Shown here in pieces: positions 1 through 13,067 of a stretch of 64,000 nt of DNA. The notes under the pieces were generated by a model. It made no database searches. It was given only the letters and a program-made list of their open reading frames with translations, and was not told the origin of the DNA. Source of the DNA: Priapulus caudatus (Eukaryota; Priapulida; Priapulimorpha; Priapulimorphida; Priapulidae); NCBI RefSeq assembly GCF_000485595.1, contig NW_014577095.1, positions 708,011-772,010 of the forward strand, written 5' to 3'. The position numbers were made by a program, and so were the translations under genes. Numbering within the stretch: position 1 is the stretch's first letter; the number at the start of each line of letters is the position of its first letter.

Positions 1-251
1 TGGCTCTCTTTGATACCGATTGCTGCAGTTGACAACACCGCAGGATAGCGGCGTTGTGATGGATTTGCTTAATAGGCGAATAAAATGAGCAGAGGTGCGT
101 TGCTCAATGTACTTGTACAATGCCTGAACTGGTTTCTGGAACCCTAATGGCCGTCGGCGTTGCATTGTGGGTATTATGGAAAATCGCGGAACCCTCTATA
201 GCTTGTTCTCCACTGAGACACATGATGTAGTAGAATAACATGTATTTCCAG

Positions 252-3200
252 GCACTGCTTGTGTATACATCCGGTCTCTATGCAAACATGGGAAACTACA
301 AGGGATTTGGAGACACAAAGTTTGTCCCCGGAACACCTCAGGTAAGGTGTCTTTCTGATAAAATCAAACCTGCACTTTACACTTGGCCAGAATATTTCTT
401 GTCTGTATCATTGCAGTGAGCCATTGTGTTACTCATTACTTGTCCTTCTCTTTCTGTCATTTACAAATACAGGATAAGTTGAAGACATTGATCTGGAAAA
501 GTGCCGCTTACATCTCATGCCCTGAGATGATAGAAAATCTGTGGAGTTGGTGTGGTAAACGCATGTACTCTCTAGCTGAGAAGGAGTTGCAGCTCGGACT
601 CGGGGATGAGGTTTGTAGACAGTGTTCTCTTAGTTCATAATAGTTTAGTAGTCACGGCTTATATGCTAATATTATAGCATATGCAGGGTTCTGCCAAGGA
701 ATCTTAGAAGGCATGTTGTTTATTGACAAGGGGAGAAGGCCCCGGGAGGGGGGGGTTTTACTTATTGAAGTCAATAGAGTTTAACGTGTCATAAGTAGCC
801 CCAATACACACGTAAATCCGATGAGTTAGGAGTCGTAAACATCAAGCTGTGAGAAGGCATGACTGTGTTGGGATTGCCAAAAGTAAACACAGATGGAAAT
901 TAACGAATGTCGATTAGGCAATCAACGTATGTCGGAGGATTTGTTGGATGTCACAAATTAGGTTCAGCTTTAAAGGCATGTCGGAGCCGACACTGGCCTG
1001 GGGAGAGCTCCGATATGCCACATATATCTCAATAGTGGTATCTATAGTTGCATATGCACCCATATATATATAAAAATAAAAATAAAAATAACCCATAAAA
1101 ATACGTTAAAATCATTGTCAACATATTTATCCAACTATGATTTTTGGTTAAATGTAGCGTATCTAAGTCGTTTGTATAGAAAATGGATTCCCATATATGG
1201 GTGCACTTTGTATAGAAAATGGATTCTCATATATGAGAATCCATTTTCTATATAATGTGCACCCATATATGGGAATCCATTTTCTATACAATGTGCACCC
1301 ATATATGGGAATCCATTTTCTATACAAATGACTTAGATACGCTACATTTAACCAAAAATCATAGTTGGATAAATATGTTGACAATGATTTTAACGTATTT
1401 TTAAAAGGGTAAAAAATATGTTTAATAACAAAGTTTTATATATATTAGGGTACAACAACCTACTTCTCTGCAAACTGCACAATGGAGGATGCCAAGCTTG
1501 TGCAGAAATTCCTGGATGCAAAGGTATAATTCCTCCTTTATTGGAAATTATTCAGTAGCTAGATATTTAATCTCATTGCTAATTAATGGATATAGTCATA
1601 TTAGATTAAATATAGTCAGAATAAAAACAAAAGCATTATTTTAGAAGTGATAATGAATCAAATTGTATGTTTTGACTGTTATATAAATCGTGTTTTGTGT
1701 ATTATACAGTCAGTATGTCTGGATTGGATTCTGATGGATTCTGTCTGTGTTAGCAACAACACTTCTAATAAGAGCACTATGATCTCTGCAATTTACGTCC
1801 TATATCATACATTCCAGTGAATTGATCTCTCATTGTGGTGTTAGGTAACTGCATGCAAAATATCATTTTTACCTATCTTTTTGTTTTTTGTTTTTATCCT
1901 TACATGTTTTACAAAAAAAAATTGAAAGAAAAATAAATGTTGAGTCATATTATATTGAGTATCATTTTTTTGCAGGCCATCAGTCCATACAACAGCCGTG
2001 TATTCAAAACGATCAACGATGGGAAACCGCATTATGATGTCAGGCTGGCATCTGTAAACACTCCCGGTAAACATACCATGTTTGACTGACCAGATGCCGT
2101 AAATGATTTGAGCTAGTGTTTCTGTAGGTGGCTGGTTGGTTTGTTATGTCATAGCCATTCCTTGTTTTAGATCTTGTCGAGCAGAGCGAGACAGCAGACA
2201 GAGTGAACCATCTTGGGGCGAGTGAATTTGAAGGAACTTCGTTCTCTGTTTCATGTGGCGATTATTCTGCTCTTATGGCGTATGTCGCTACCAACCTTAA
2301 GAAGGCCAAGGTTGGTAACAATTTAGATACAGGTTCATCTATAGTGATTAAGTGACTCAATCGTTAACATTTCTGCAGTGGTTTTTTTCATCATTGTGTG
2401 TTATGCCCCCGTCACACTAGAGCTACGCTCATCACGAACGCCCCACGCTCAACAAATTTGGCCGAGTGTGGTGAGAGCGTGGCCAATTGGGCCCCAGCGC
2501 CGATACTACGATCTAAGTGCGTCTTTACCCCGATCTCATTGCACCCAACAAGCTTTCACCACGCTCCATACCACGCTCAACACCACGCCCGCATCACGCT
2601 TGCACTGCGCTCACTGCGTCTTTATTGCGACTAATCCGATCGCATTGCGTTATAACGACGCTTTCACTGCACCTAGGCAACGCTCACCACGCCTCAACTG
2701 CGCGCCAGTCACGCTCCTAGTGTGACTTAATCACGCTCTAGTCAGGCGCCGACTGCGCTGGCAATGATCATAGCATAGTGATCATAGTGACCATAGAGAA
2801 GTCGTCTTTCTACTGAAAGCCACGAACTCACCCAGCAAGATCTTTGTTTTCTTCTATTTCTCCACCTCATCCTCCTCAGCAAGCAAGAGGGCTTGGCAAT
2901 CAAGTAATTCGAGTTGTCCTTCTATGAGAAACATGGCATGGAGTAGTGTTGCCTCATCCATAGTGGACACTGAACTGGTGGGGTGGCCAGGGTAGCACCC
3001 CAATTTATATCCCAAGTTTGCAGGACGTGATCTGAGCGTGGTATTGACGCAACTAACACGTAATGCGAACGCCACAACGGCGTGGTCTGGGCATGTTGGG
3101 CGTAGTACAATCGTAGTACGAACTGGTCGAGCTTGCTAGAGCCGCACCATGGTCATAGCGAGAGCGTGGTCAGGTCGCAGAGACATCTCCATGGACGTAG

Positions 3201-6200
3201 TAACAGCGTGATGAAAACGTATTGACATCGTGCTGAGAACGGGGAGACAATTTTCACGCACCCGACACGCTTGCGATATGATCATTAAGTTCGTACTACG
3301 CTCGAGTTACGTGGGTACTACGGCTTCCACGTCTCTAATACGTCCGCACTGCGCTGTCTTTCCGCCACGCTCGCACCACGATTGTTTTGAACATGCTCAA
3401 AATTTGGCCACGCTCTCCACGTTCATGGTGACTGCACCGCGCTCGGTCGCGATCGCAGTACGTCCTTAGACGTTCATACTGCGTTCTACGCGTTTCCACC
3501 ACGCTCTTAGAGCGTAGTACGAGCGTAGTGAGATCGCGGCCTGGTGTGACGGGGGTTTTAGATAGCACCCACACAACAAAAATCCTATTGAGCAAATCAG
3601 GGAAACTTGCTTGAGTTGTTCACTTTATGTGTGCATGGTAGGATCACGCAGCCAACGAGACAGAGGAGGCAATGCTGCAGAGCTACATAGATAGTTTCAC
3701 TACGAGCTCGCTGCAGGCACACAAGGATGGCTCCCGACTTTGGATTAAAGATAAAGGACCCATCGTGGAAACGTAAGTCTCATCTTGATTTTATTCCTAC
3801 TGTATCAAAGTAGCTTTCACTGAATCATTTGACATATGGTATATAGGGTCACTAAATAGAAACCCCAAACATACAGATTCTGTTCTATAAACGTGTTTTA
3901 AATATATATAACTGCCACTCAAGGGAAGCATAAAAAGTGTTCTTTATGAGCAGGTGTCCGTTCTATAGAGGTGACCAATAGCTAGATTTTGACTGTATTG
4001 TTTCCTGTCTGGTTGCAGGTATATCGGATTCATTGAGACTTACAGAGATCCCATCGGAGTGCGAGGAGAATTTGAAGGTGCATGTGCATTTTAACTTGAA
4101 AAACAAGAAACACTGAAAATTTGCATTGTGTGATTGCACTGTCACTACCAAAGACACACACAGTGATTGTTTCACCTTTTGTTGTCTAAAGAGTGATTAT
4201 TGCATGGTTGTTTAATTACTGCCCACAACATCCTAGTACTGATTCGCATTTGACAAAATCCTTGTGTGCCTGGATGCAGGTTTTGTTGCCATCGTCAACA
4301 AGGAGATGAGTCAGAAGTTTGCTAGTCTGGTAGAAAATGCAGAAACATTCCTTCCCATGCTGCCATGGGGCAATGACTATGAGAAGGACAGGTTTCTACG
4401 GCCAGACTTCACGTCATTGGATGTGGTGACGTTCAGTGGCAGTGGCATTCCTGCTGGCATCAACATCCCTAACTGTGAGTGTCACTGCCTGTTGTTATTA
4501 TTATTATTGTTGGTGGTGGAGGTAGTGGCGGGGGCAGTGGCAGCGGCGGTAGTGGTGGCAGTGGTGGTGGCAGTTGTGACAATGTTGTTGGTTATGGTGG
4601 CAGTGGGGCAGCCGCAGAGGTGGTTGTGGTGGTGTTGGTGGTCGTGGTCGTGGAGGCGGTGGCGGTGGTTGTGAGAATGGTGGCAGTGGTGGCAACAACG
4701 ACAGTGGAATCAGTGGTTTAAATTGTTGTCATTGCTGTTTTTGTTACTGCTATCGTCATTGTAGTCGTCGCCTTTATCGTCATTGTTTTCAATAATAGCA
4801 CAAAACTTCTTAGTTAGTTAATGAAATTAAATAGTACATTTGAGTGCTAATGACTTCCGCTTGATTTATGTGTATTTATATTTATAATTGCCACCAACGG
4901 AGGAAATACTGAAATACTGATTATTGCTGCTAAATTAATTCGTCTTGTTTTTATTAATAGATATTATGCATTGTGTACATTCATATTTAATCAAGCATGC
5001 ATTCAATTGCTGACAGCAATGATAACATATTTGCTGAGCCAGCGTGTACTTATGCATTTTCTACCTGCTTGGTTGTAGATGATGAAATTCGGCAGAATGA
5101 GGGGTTTAAAAACGTGTCGCTAGGCAACGTTCTCAGTGCTGGATACAAAGAAGAGAAAGTCACGTTCCTTTCAGCAGGAGATGTGGTACGTATTGACACC
5201 AGTGTAATCCATGTGTGCAAATTGCTGACCGTATCTTCCATTAGCTGGTTTTAACTACCACTTCCTAACGTTCCATTGCATAGTATGGCGAAGGAAAGAA
5301 GGCACGTGATACTGTAAGGCATCTGGTGCTGATATATGTACATAGTGGAGCATATGGTCATATGGCATGGATGGTGGTGACTCCAGACATCATTTCTTCG
5401 TTAAATGTTTGTATCTGTATGCAGGAGTTGTACAAGCTGTTGAAGGCGCCTTCATTCGAAGTTCAGGTGGGCCTGCATGAGCTGTTGGGTCACGGCAGTG
5501 GCAAGCTGTTCTCTGAGAAGACAGATGGCATTCGCAATTTTGACTCAGAGAAGATTAAGGACCTGGAAACTGGGGAAAAGGTATCATCTTTGCAAGTTAG
5601 ACAACGTGATTGAAAAATACATGCACAGGCTCATTTTTAGCTTACCTTGACATCGTCAAGCTGAGCTATTGCCATGGGTCGTCGTCTGTCCGTCCGTCCG
5701 TCCGTCAACATTTGGCTTCGGTCAACGATAACTCAGGAGCCGTTTGACCCACATGTTTGAAATTGGGTGTAGTTGTTACTGCTATGCTCCCATATTAAAC
5801 GTCCTATTTTGGAGCACGCCAGTCGGCGTGCTTTCGAGCCACGGCGATTTTTTCGCAAAAATGGGAATTGCCATTAGTCAGTTCAGGTTCAACGGATTTT
5901 GCTCATTTTTGGTATGTGAATGAATAAGGGCTAGGGGTTTTGATATTTAAAAAAAAAAATTATGCAAATTAGGTAGGGTTTGGCAATTATATAGCATATT
6001 ATATAGACACAAACAGTCTGTGGTGTCACACTCGTCTGGTTCGTTTTACAAGATTTTATTGACAATATCTTTAAAGGAACAGTAGCCTCTAGGTTCTAGG
6101 GTTATTTTCAGCTAATTTAGGTTATAATTGCGCTACATAAAAAGTTTCATGGTTCAATCACCATTAGAAATATTTTTAAAAAATGTTTTAAAACTAACGA

Positions 6201-8934
6201 CTACAGTTTGATTACAACGACGGTGGCGCCACTCAAAGCGCACGATCTGAGAAGTTGCGCAAAACCACTTTCCAGCCAAGGGCTACAGACCGAGGGTATT
6301 TCTTATTTATTCATTTAAAAGCAAAAGGATTGTAATATCTTATAAACGACATATAGTTTCAGTTATAATATGGATAAATTTGCCCTAAAATGAATATTGT
6401 TTGGTTAAATAGCATTTAGGTATAAATATAATTGCACTTTTGTGATTAGCCCTCGGTCATTTACCTGCAAAATAAAAATGCAAATACGCAACTTTTTCAG
6501 GGTGGCAGCACGGTCGCGGGTGTCATGGCGCCGTTCAAATTTCGTAGCGTTGATGTGTAAATAATTAATTAAGTATCTGGTGACAAATACATGTGGGTAT
6601 AGACGATTTGTTATACAGTAAGTACAGTTGTATGCAGTAAAATCCTAGAGGCTACTGTCCCTTTAATGCAAAATTGGTATTTCCTGTCCACCCTGCCGAT
6701 AAAACGTCTATATTAGAGTAAAGTTTTACAAAACATGTCGGAACGCAGCATAACCTATTTATTTCAAACGCCATCACTACAATTAAAGCGGATATAGCGC
6801 CATCTACGGTCACAAATTGTGATTCATTTTGGTTTATAAATTATTATTGCGATATACAGATGGCAATCGTTTCTATAATGTACGTCGATGGTTGCTCAAT
6901 TAAAACTGACTTCTTCTTACTCACTCATTTGTGTCCTTTTTTGTGGTGAGCTACAGTGTCATTGACACTCATTCATTCATCTTGACCAGTTAATGTCACC
7001 TCTGAGTATAATCTCTATGGTTTGATTGATTTCACGTCATAGATCAGTAGCTGGTATGCACCAGGGGAAACCTACGACTCAAAATTTCAAGTGATCAGCT
7101 CTACATATGAGGAGTGCAGGGCAGAATGCGTTGGACTGTATCTCTGTTTAGAACCCTGCATCCTAAAGTAAGTGCTACAAATGCCCGTAGAATATCTACA
7201 CATTTTTTCTCAGCATGTATAATACCTTCCTAGCATATATTATGTTAGGAAAATACAACATTAAGTGCCCATCGACTATATGGTATGAACCGTGATTGAT
7301 CTAATTTGTAACACACGTGTGCATATCATGTGCTCTTCTGATTTTAATGTCAACCTAATTAATTGCTAAGACTGTGATTGATTACACAGTTGTCCAGTGT
7401 CACACAGATTTGAAGAAGGCAGCAATTAACTTATTTGTGCTAGCTCTGATTGAATTGTTTTGGCTGGTGTAGAATATTTGCACACGAAGGTGATAAGGCA
7501 CAGGACATCATCTATGTGAACTGGTTAAACATGGTGAGAGCGGGAGTGCTGGGACTCGAGTTCTACACTCCTAAGACGAAAAAGTGGCGGCAGGTATGAA
7601 TGCCCCTGATGGGTAGATCCAGAAAATTCTGGAAGGGAGTACTGTACTGGTCATGTGGCTGGGGTTCCACTCACCAATTTTTTAAAGAATTTGTTTGCAA
7701 TCTGGTGGATATTAACAGGAGTCTATCAATATTGATAGACTCATGATATAATGGTGACTATATATTGTCTATATGTCTATATTGTATATAATGTCTATAT
7801 TGATAGACTCATGATATTAATTATAGCTTTTCTATTTTAAAGTAATCTCTATGCATATAAATTAACTATTAATTCTAATAATTGTACAACATACTGTAAA
7901 AATTAAGTCTACCATTACAAAACTGGCCGGACCTCCACCTATGCCACAGCAATGATTATAGGGAGGGTGTTGTTATATTCTATTATTATATTGACTATTC
8001 TTCGTGATATCGTGAATATGCTAATGATCAAAGTGTCAATCATGACAGATCAATGATCATGCACACTGCTTCCCGTGATCAGGCTCACATGCAGGCGAGA
8101 TATGTCATCCTGCGTGTCCTTCTTGAAGCTGGCGAGGGATTAGTGTCTGTAACGAAGACCAATGGAGAGGATGGGCAACCAGACCTGCTGGTATCACTCG
8201 ACAGAAGTAAGATAAACAGCGTCGGCAAGGCTGCCATTGCCAAGTTTCTGCAAAGGCTTCAGGTACATGACAGGTTCAGTCCATAGATCAATTTATTTCA
8301 TCACTAATCGAGATCTTATTTAAAAAGAAGTACAAGTTTCTCATCGCAGCTACGCTAGCAACGTTCACAGAATGTTTTACTATATTATTGCATCTACGTT
8401 GTGATATCTGCTAACACTATGTGTAAGGTAACAGGTAAATGCCAGTGACTTAGTCTAGCAGCAATTTTGTGAGTATTCAGTCTACAAAAATACTAGCCAT
8501 GTATCAGCAGTCATCATTGTAGAGGCTTCTTTTCAGTCCCCGCTCATTCACTCGGCTCTCTCCTCATAACATGATGACAATGTCATGTTGCCTATTCTAT
8601 AAGTTAATATGAGAGGTGGTATACCATAATCCTTTCAATCGATGTTTCACCTTACAGACGTACAAATCAACGGGTGATCTGGTGCGCGCAGAGGCAATGT
8701 ATGTGGCATATGCAACGGTCAGCGATGAGGGGGACACGCCCTTCCTCTGTTACAGGAGCATCGTGATGAATCGGAAGCAGCCACGCAAGCTGTTTGTGCA
8801 GCACAACACCTCGGTGACGAGTAAGTGATTCATGCTGACACACACAATAGAAGGTGGATAGACCACAGTTTTTTGGGAAAGCCACAATGATTGAGCATGT
8901 ATGGTTATAGTTATGATGCACAGGATGCAGGGGA

Positions 8935-8982
<48 letters not shown>

Positions 8983-9278
8983 CAAGCACTAACGCACACA
9001 TATCCATTTAGTTCCGGCCCATATGGTGTGATAGAGTTACTGTATTACCATATATACCATGACTATGTAACCAAGCACCCATTGAGTAATTGTTCATCTA
9101 TTTTTCTCTTCTTTTGCCATTTTTCCTAGGTGATGAAAGTTCAGTAAACATATCAACGTATGAGTCAAGCCCTGAAGGCCTCATCCAGTCATTCATCGAA
9201 AGATTCACATCTACTGATGTTGATGATGCCATAATTGATCTTTGGAAGAAAGACCAACCCAATTTTCCAACTGAATGA
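252..9278 (+). CDS. DPP3: Dipeptidyl peptidase 3 (5' truncated by window edge)
   Basis: This is a cytosolic zinc exopeptidase (family M49) that removes dipeptides from the N-terminus of short peptides. Fifteen in-phase exons are visible: 252-341, 473-610, 1449-1523, 1976-2066, 2171-2310, 3642-3772, 4019-4077, 4280-4474, 5079-5185, 5425-5580, 7043-7167, 7473-7593, 8083-8262, 8658-8820 and 9130-9278 (TGA). All have GT-AG borders. They encode 639 residues, against about 737 for the human enzyme, so roughly the first 95 residues lie left of the window. The M49 motif HELLGH begins at visible residue 360. The second motif EECRAE follows, with its zinc-ligand Glu 58 residues after the first His, the same spacing as in human DPP3. 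Other conserved blocks are [33 protein letters not shown] and [11 protein letters not shown]. Introns hold several inserted repeats. The family call is very secure; exact splice sites are inferred from phase and homology. Confidence 0.96.
1097..1402. repeat. Palindromic (fold-back) MITE-like element in a DPP3 intron
   Basis: The two halves are near-perfect inverted copies: the left end AAAAATACGTTAAAATCATT is matched by its complement at the right end. The centre contains several copies of a 30-40 nt unit carrying CCCATATATGGG and ATGGATTC in alternating orientation. There is no coding potential, and the short ORFs are translations of the repeat. Confidence 0.85.
2406..3555. mobile_element. 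Non-autonomous DNA transposon with CCCCCGTCACAC termini
   Basis: The left end CCCCCGTCACACTAG and the right end, its inverted form CTGGTGTGACGGGGG, bound about 1.15 kb inside the DPP3 intron between exons 2171-2310 and 3642-3772. The interior is full of short recurring motifs: ACGCTC, CCACGCTC and GCGCTC in the left half, GAGCGT and GCGTAGT in the right half. No transposase reading frame was recognised, and the target duplication is not clear. The superfamily is undetermined. Confidence 0.7.
3844..3978. repeat. Degenerate Tc1/mariner-like MITE fragment
   Basis: It contains AGGGTCACTAAATAGAAAC and, near the far end, TGTCCGTTCTATAGAGGTGACC. The same phrases occur in the better preserved element at 37176-37280. 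It sits in a DPP3 intron. Confidence 0.4.
4497..4715. repeat. GTG/GGC-rich low-complexity tract
   Basis: A trinucleotide-like run dominated by GTG, GGT and GGC lies just after DPP3 exon 4280-4474. The Gly/Val-rich and Pro-rich ORFs across it on both strands are artefacts of composition. Confidence 0.8.
5634..6974 (-). repeat. Dispersed repeat family C, copy 1, interrupted by a TTAA element
   Basis: It starts with TTTTTAGCTTACCTTGACATC, followed by a CCGTC microsatellite, and ends with GTGAGCTACAGTGTCATTGA. The same sequence in the opposite orientation occupies 42205-43187, and partial copies lie at 46720-47036, 47520-47770 and 54425-54800. This copy is split by the MITE at 6075-6662. It lies in the DPP3 intron between exons 5425-5580 and 7043-7167. 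Confidence 0.75.
6075..6662 (+). mobile_element. TTAA-targeting MITE, copy 1
   Basis: It is flanked by TTAA on both sides (6071-6074 and 6663-6666). Termini are AGGAACAGTAGCCTC and GAGGCTACTGTCCCT. A second full copy in the opposite orientation lies at 58120-58712. The TTAA duplication fits piggyBac or Kolobok superfamilies; the AGGGA-type end suggests Kolobok, but this is inference. There is no ORF. Confidence 0.8.
8938..8979. repeat. (TA)n microsatellite
   Basis: About 42 nt of pure TA dinucleotides in the last DPP3 intron. Confidence 0.95.
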
Positions 9279-10617
9279 GAGAAGTGTGTAGAATAATATA
9301 AAAGATAACACAAAATGCTGAAACAATAGAATAGAAGAATTTGATCAATATAAACATGACATCCTTAATAGTTTTCATCTCACAAATTTCCTGAAAATCC
9401 AATGGATACGGAATTTCATGTTTTCACATGGTGATTTGCATATGGTAATATCGTTATGCATGATGAACACTCAAGTTAAGTATAAATTATCCTGCATTTC
9501 TTTTCATATTTACTTGTGATGTGGTCAACTGAGTGCACACCTGCTAACTCCTTTTTGAGTAAAAGCAGTAAATACATGGCAATAACTTGTGTGACACAGT
9601 TGCATGTTCGTGCAACAGATTTGCATGTCAGCTAGGGTGATATCTGGTGTGTAGCCCAATGAAATTTTGTTTAGTAATGAGGCAATAAAGGGCCATCCCC
9701 TCGTCTCGTGTGACGTCCCTACTAGAAGCGTCCATGTCATAAGCGATTGTTACTACTTGTACAATGTGGAAACTGTATAAAGCAATCGAAATAAAAAAAT
9801 TGGTAGGAGGTAGATAACTTCTAAAATCTGTGGGTTTGCATGGCAGGTATGTGTTATCATTGTTTGATAATGATCTAGAATTAAATAAATAGAAAAATCT
9901 TCCAATATTTCTGTTTTTAATGTATATATATACTAGATCGAACTTACAATCCATTTCAAGATTATTGTCTTTCATTTGTGATATATCGTGATAATTGTAT
10001 CGTTGCTGATTCACAGATCTTGAACTCGTATATATAATTAAAAATATGAATGCCGAGTAATATGTAGATTAAAGAGCAACTATTGAAACAAACGTTGAAT
10101 AAATGAGAAATGTCATAGTGATAATGAATATTCATCACATCTATACAATTACAAAAAATAATTGCAGTACCATTAATACCATAAACCTATAATAGATGGC
10201 GCTTGCAGCCTCTTCACCTATTAATTCTTTGTGGAACGGCAGAGTTTTTGCTTCGTCTCAGTTATTAGTTTAAATATTGTCATTTAAGTAGGTAATGATT
10301 CGATTATATATTCATAAGTATATTTAGATCAAAGACGTATATTTTAAGGATCGCATGGTTATTGTGAGTATGATTAAAGGTAACACTTGTAACTCACTAA
10401 CTGTTCGTACGGTATAGGCCGAGACTGTATGGGCCGAATCTGTTATGGGCCGGTTGGACCCCGAGTCGTTCGAGACTAGTCCAACGTGACACTGTCACTG
10501 TCACTGACGCTCATACTTAGGCATAGCCATAGCATAGGCTGAGAGAGCACAGGCACTTGGGACAGTTTCAGTAAAAACTGAAAATAATATGAACACACAT
10601 TCACAAATAGGCCCTAC
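9279..10617. other. DPP3 3' flank, AT-rich, no gene seen
   Basis: This is the downstream region of DPP3. The first AATAAA on the + strand after the stop is at 9683-9688, so the 3' UTR may be about 400 nt. ORFs up to 128 codons on the minus strand show no recognisable domain and are treated as chance. Confidence 0.5.
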
Positions 10618-10912
10618 TACCGTACCTCTCAATTACAGTTCCACTGTTGCGTCACTGTATATCAACTTTCCTTCAAAAAAACCTATGTAAAAACTAACGC
10701 CGAACGCTCCTGCAATCGCCGCTGCGAGTGTGCTGTGACGCTATGATATAGAGTCTATATCTATATATGCTCTATATATATTATCATAGCGTCACAGCAC
10801 ACTCGCAGCGGCGAGTGCGGGAGCGTTCGGCGTTAGTTTTTACATAGGTTTTTATGAAGGAACGTTGATATACAGTGACGCAACAGTGGAACTGTAATTG
10901 AGTGGTACGGTA
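10618..10912. repeat. 295-bp palindromic MITE
   Basis: The left arm, from TACCGTACCTCTCAATTACAG, is matched by the right arm, ending CTGTAATTGAGTGGTACGGTA. The arms are about 125 nt and highly similar, with the centre in a TATA-rich stretch (10740-10790). It directly abuts the next element. Confidence 0.85.
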
Positions 10913-11469
10913 TAGCTCTAGTACTATAGCCCGCGGATCGCTGCCGCAGGGCTATAGCACATTCTGCCATAGCTGTAATCTAAGCAAATGGTCCAACTGA
11001 TGTGACCAAAAATTATCCACAAAACGTAAAATGATCGGGCTTTTTAACACTTATCTATCAACATGGACATCTCACCTATCTTTTTGAACACTTCCACAAC
11101 TTTACACCAGGTATTTATGCTGTTATTCCTCAAAGTCAGCACTTATTGAAATTACATTTCAAATCATGTGGCGTGCGCACGCGTAATGTCACCGGATATG
11201 TTGGCAAAACGCAAGGCAGCTATTGTGCCACTCCTATTCATTAAACGGGGGTGTTCGCATGCTTGTGGCTCCCGGATTCGTGGGGCGCACATGTGGCGCA
11301 TCAGGTGCGAGTTTACCCACCCACCCCCGTTAATAAATACATCGCCACCCTTTTTACACGCACCATAGCGTGCCTTGTCAATCCAGTTGAACTATTCTTA
11401 TTATTTATTCTTGGCTAGGCAGAATGTGCTATACCCGCGGTAGCGATCCGCGGTTAATAGATAGAGCTA
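10913..11469. mobile_element. Element with TAGCTCTAGTACTATAGCCC termini
   Basis: The left terminal repeat runs from TAGCTCTAGTACTATAGCCC to about 10968. The right end (11413-11469) is an imperfect inverted copy, sharing GTGCTATA, CCGCGG and GATCCGCGG blocks. The interior of about 440 nt is non-coding. The same terminal sequence occurs in the 114-bp element at 35874-35987. Confidence 0.65.
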
Positions 11470-12394
11470 GGTAGGTAGTCTGTAGCGCTTATTTGGTGCA
11501 ACTGTGTGTTTACTATTTTTCAGTTTTTAGCTGCCTGGTCCCAAGTGCCTGTGGCTGAGGGGTCTGATGTCCCCAGGTCTGCGGAAGTACCCTGGGTAGC
11601 GGTCCGGTATACCGGAACGTACCTGGTACTATTCTAATATCAGGATCGAGTGACCCTCCGCCTACGTCTACACTATCGAGTCGTAGTGGAGTCGCTTACG
11701 CTACTACCTAACCGACTAACCTAAACCGACCAGAGACTCTTCGACTCGTTACACATTCGAGATGCCTAATCCACCCTTTGCCCATTCGACAATCCGTGGT
11801 TGCTTGAAATACAAACTACCGAATTTGCTAAAAAATTTGTATGTAAATTAAAACAATGCTATTACCACATTTGACCTCAGCCTGTCTACATGCTTTTGGG
11901 CAACTATCGCAACTCACTTCTTAATATCTATTTACCCGCTCGAAATCACACGTTAAAATAGAGAGAATTTTGGACAGCTATACTATTGGTAACCGTTCTG
12001 GAGTGATTTCTTATGCCTCATTCTTGTAAGCGCGAAAATTACGATAACATTATGTTATGCGCGATACTTCTATTGAAAAATGCGGCGGTTTTGTTCGAGG
12101 AGTTTCATCTTATAAGATTCTAATAATTACTCGCTGAACACGTTAATACGATGCTCAGTGGATCAGCCAACATATAATAATCTGAGGCGTGGGAAGTCAG
12201 CAGAGAAGCAATAAGAATCATAAAAAGTTAGATAGATTCTACAGTTAATAAGCAGCGCGAACGTCATGGGTGCCGAACAATATTCTATTGCGTACGCTTG
12301 TGATCGGCTTCCGCCATCCGTAGTATTAAGGCGAGAAGCGGACTTTTGATTGGGACAAAAGATTGATTTACGCAGTGCAACTTTGTAACCGCCA

Positions 12395-12605
12395 TTCTTT
12401 CGTTGCGCATCGCTAAGCAGACGAATGTATTTTCCAAGTGGAGGGGGCTGGGCAATTTGGCTCGAAGTTTGGAACACGCGCTAGCGCTGCGCAACCAAAA
12501 ATGGCGTTCTAAATCCGCAGTTGGGCAACTGCCCACACGGCCTCCCACTTGGAAATATATTGTTCCCGCTCACTTATCGCGCCGGACCCGTGGCCAGCGA
12601 TGCGA
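12395..12605. repeat. Inverted repeat, copy A
   Basis: TTGCGCATCGCTA and CCAAGTGGAGGG on the left are inverted as CCCACTTGGAAATATATTG and CCAGCGATGCG on the right. The centre has GCTAGCGCTGCGCAAC. It is a MITE-like fold-back of about 210 nt with a cleaner copy at 16573-16762. Confidence 0.75.
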
Positions 12606-13067
12606 GAACAGAAATAATGTGGCGGTTTAGTAAGTTGGTAAAGCATCTCGTCGACAAGAATATATGGCAAGTATAACATAAGCGTTAGTTTGGGCAGTTG
12701 TAATTTTAGTGTTTTTGTAGTCAACCTTAAGACATTTGTTGGCGGCAGAGAACTGGTGCGTTATTGGTGCGCATACCGAAGAAGTATTAACTGCAAAAAA
12801 GTTGTTTTGCTGTACTCCTGCCTGGAAATGTGCCGTATGCTAGCTACTGTTCTATAGCCCTGCGGCGGAGCGGAGGGCTATATTCCTGGAGCTATACCCT
12901 AACCTAAACCAGCGTGAGAAACTAGCGCGGGTCGCGCCAGTCGCCAGTGGCGATAAGAAAATCGATCCTGGGCCGACTGCTGCTCGTGTCAGCTGTACAC
13001 TCGGCGACGGCGCGGGCGACCTGACAATAATCGCTCGCACAGAAATAAAAATTTTACCAATAACCTG

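Noticed and set aside
4264-4674. Gly/Val-rich ORF extension after the DPP3 exon
   Set aside because: The exon ends at a GTGAGT donor at 4475. The rest is a GTG microsatellite.
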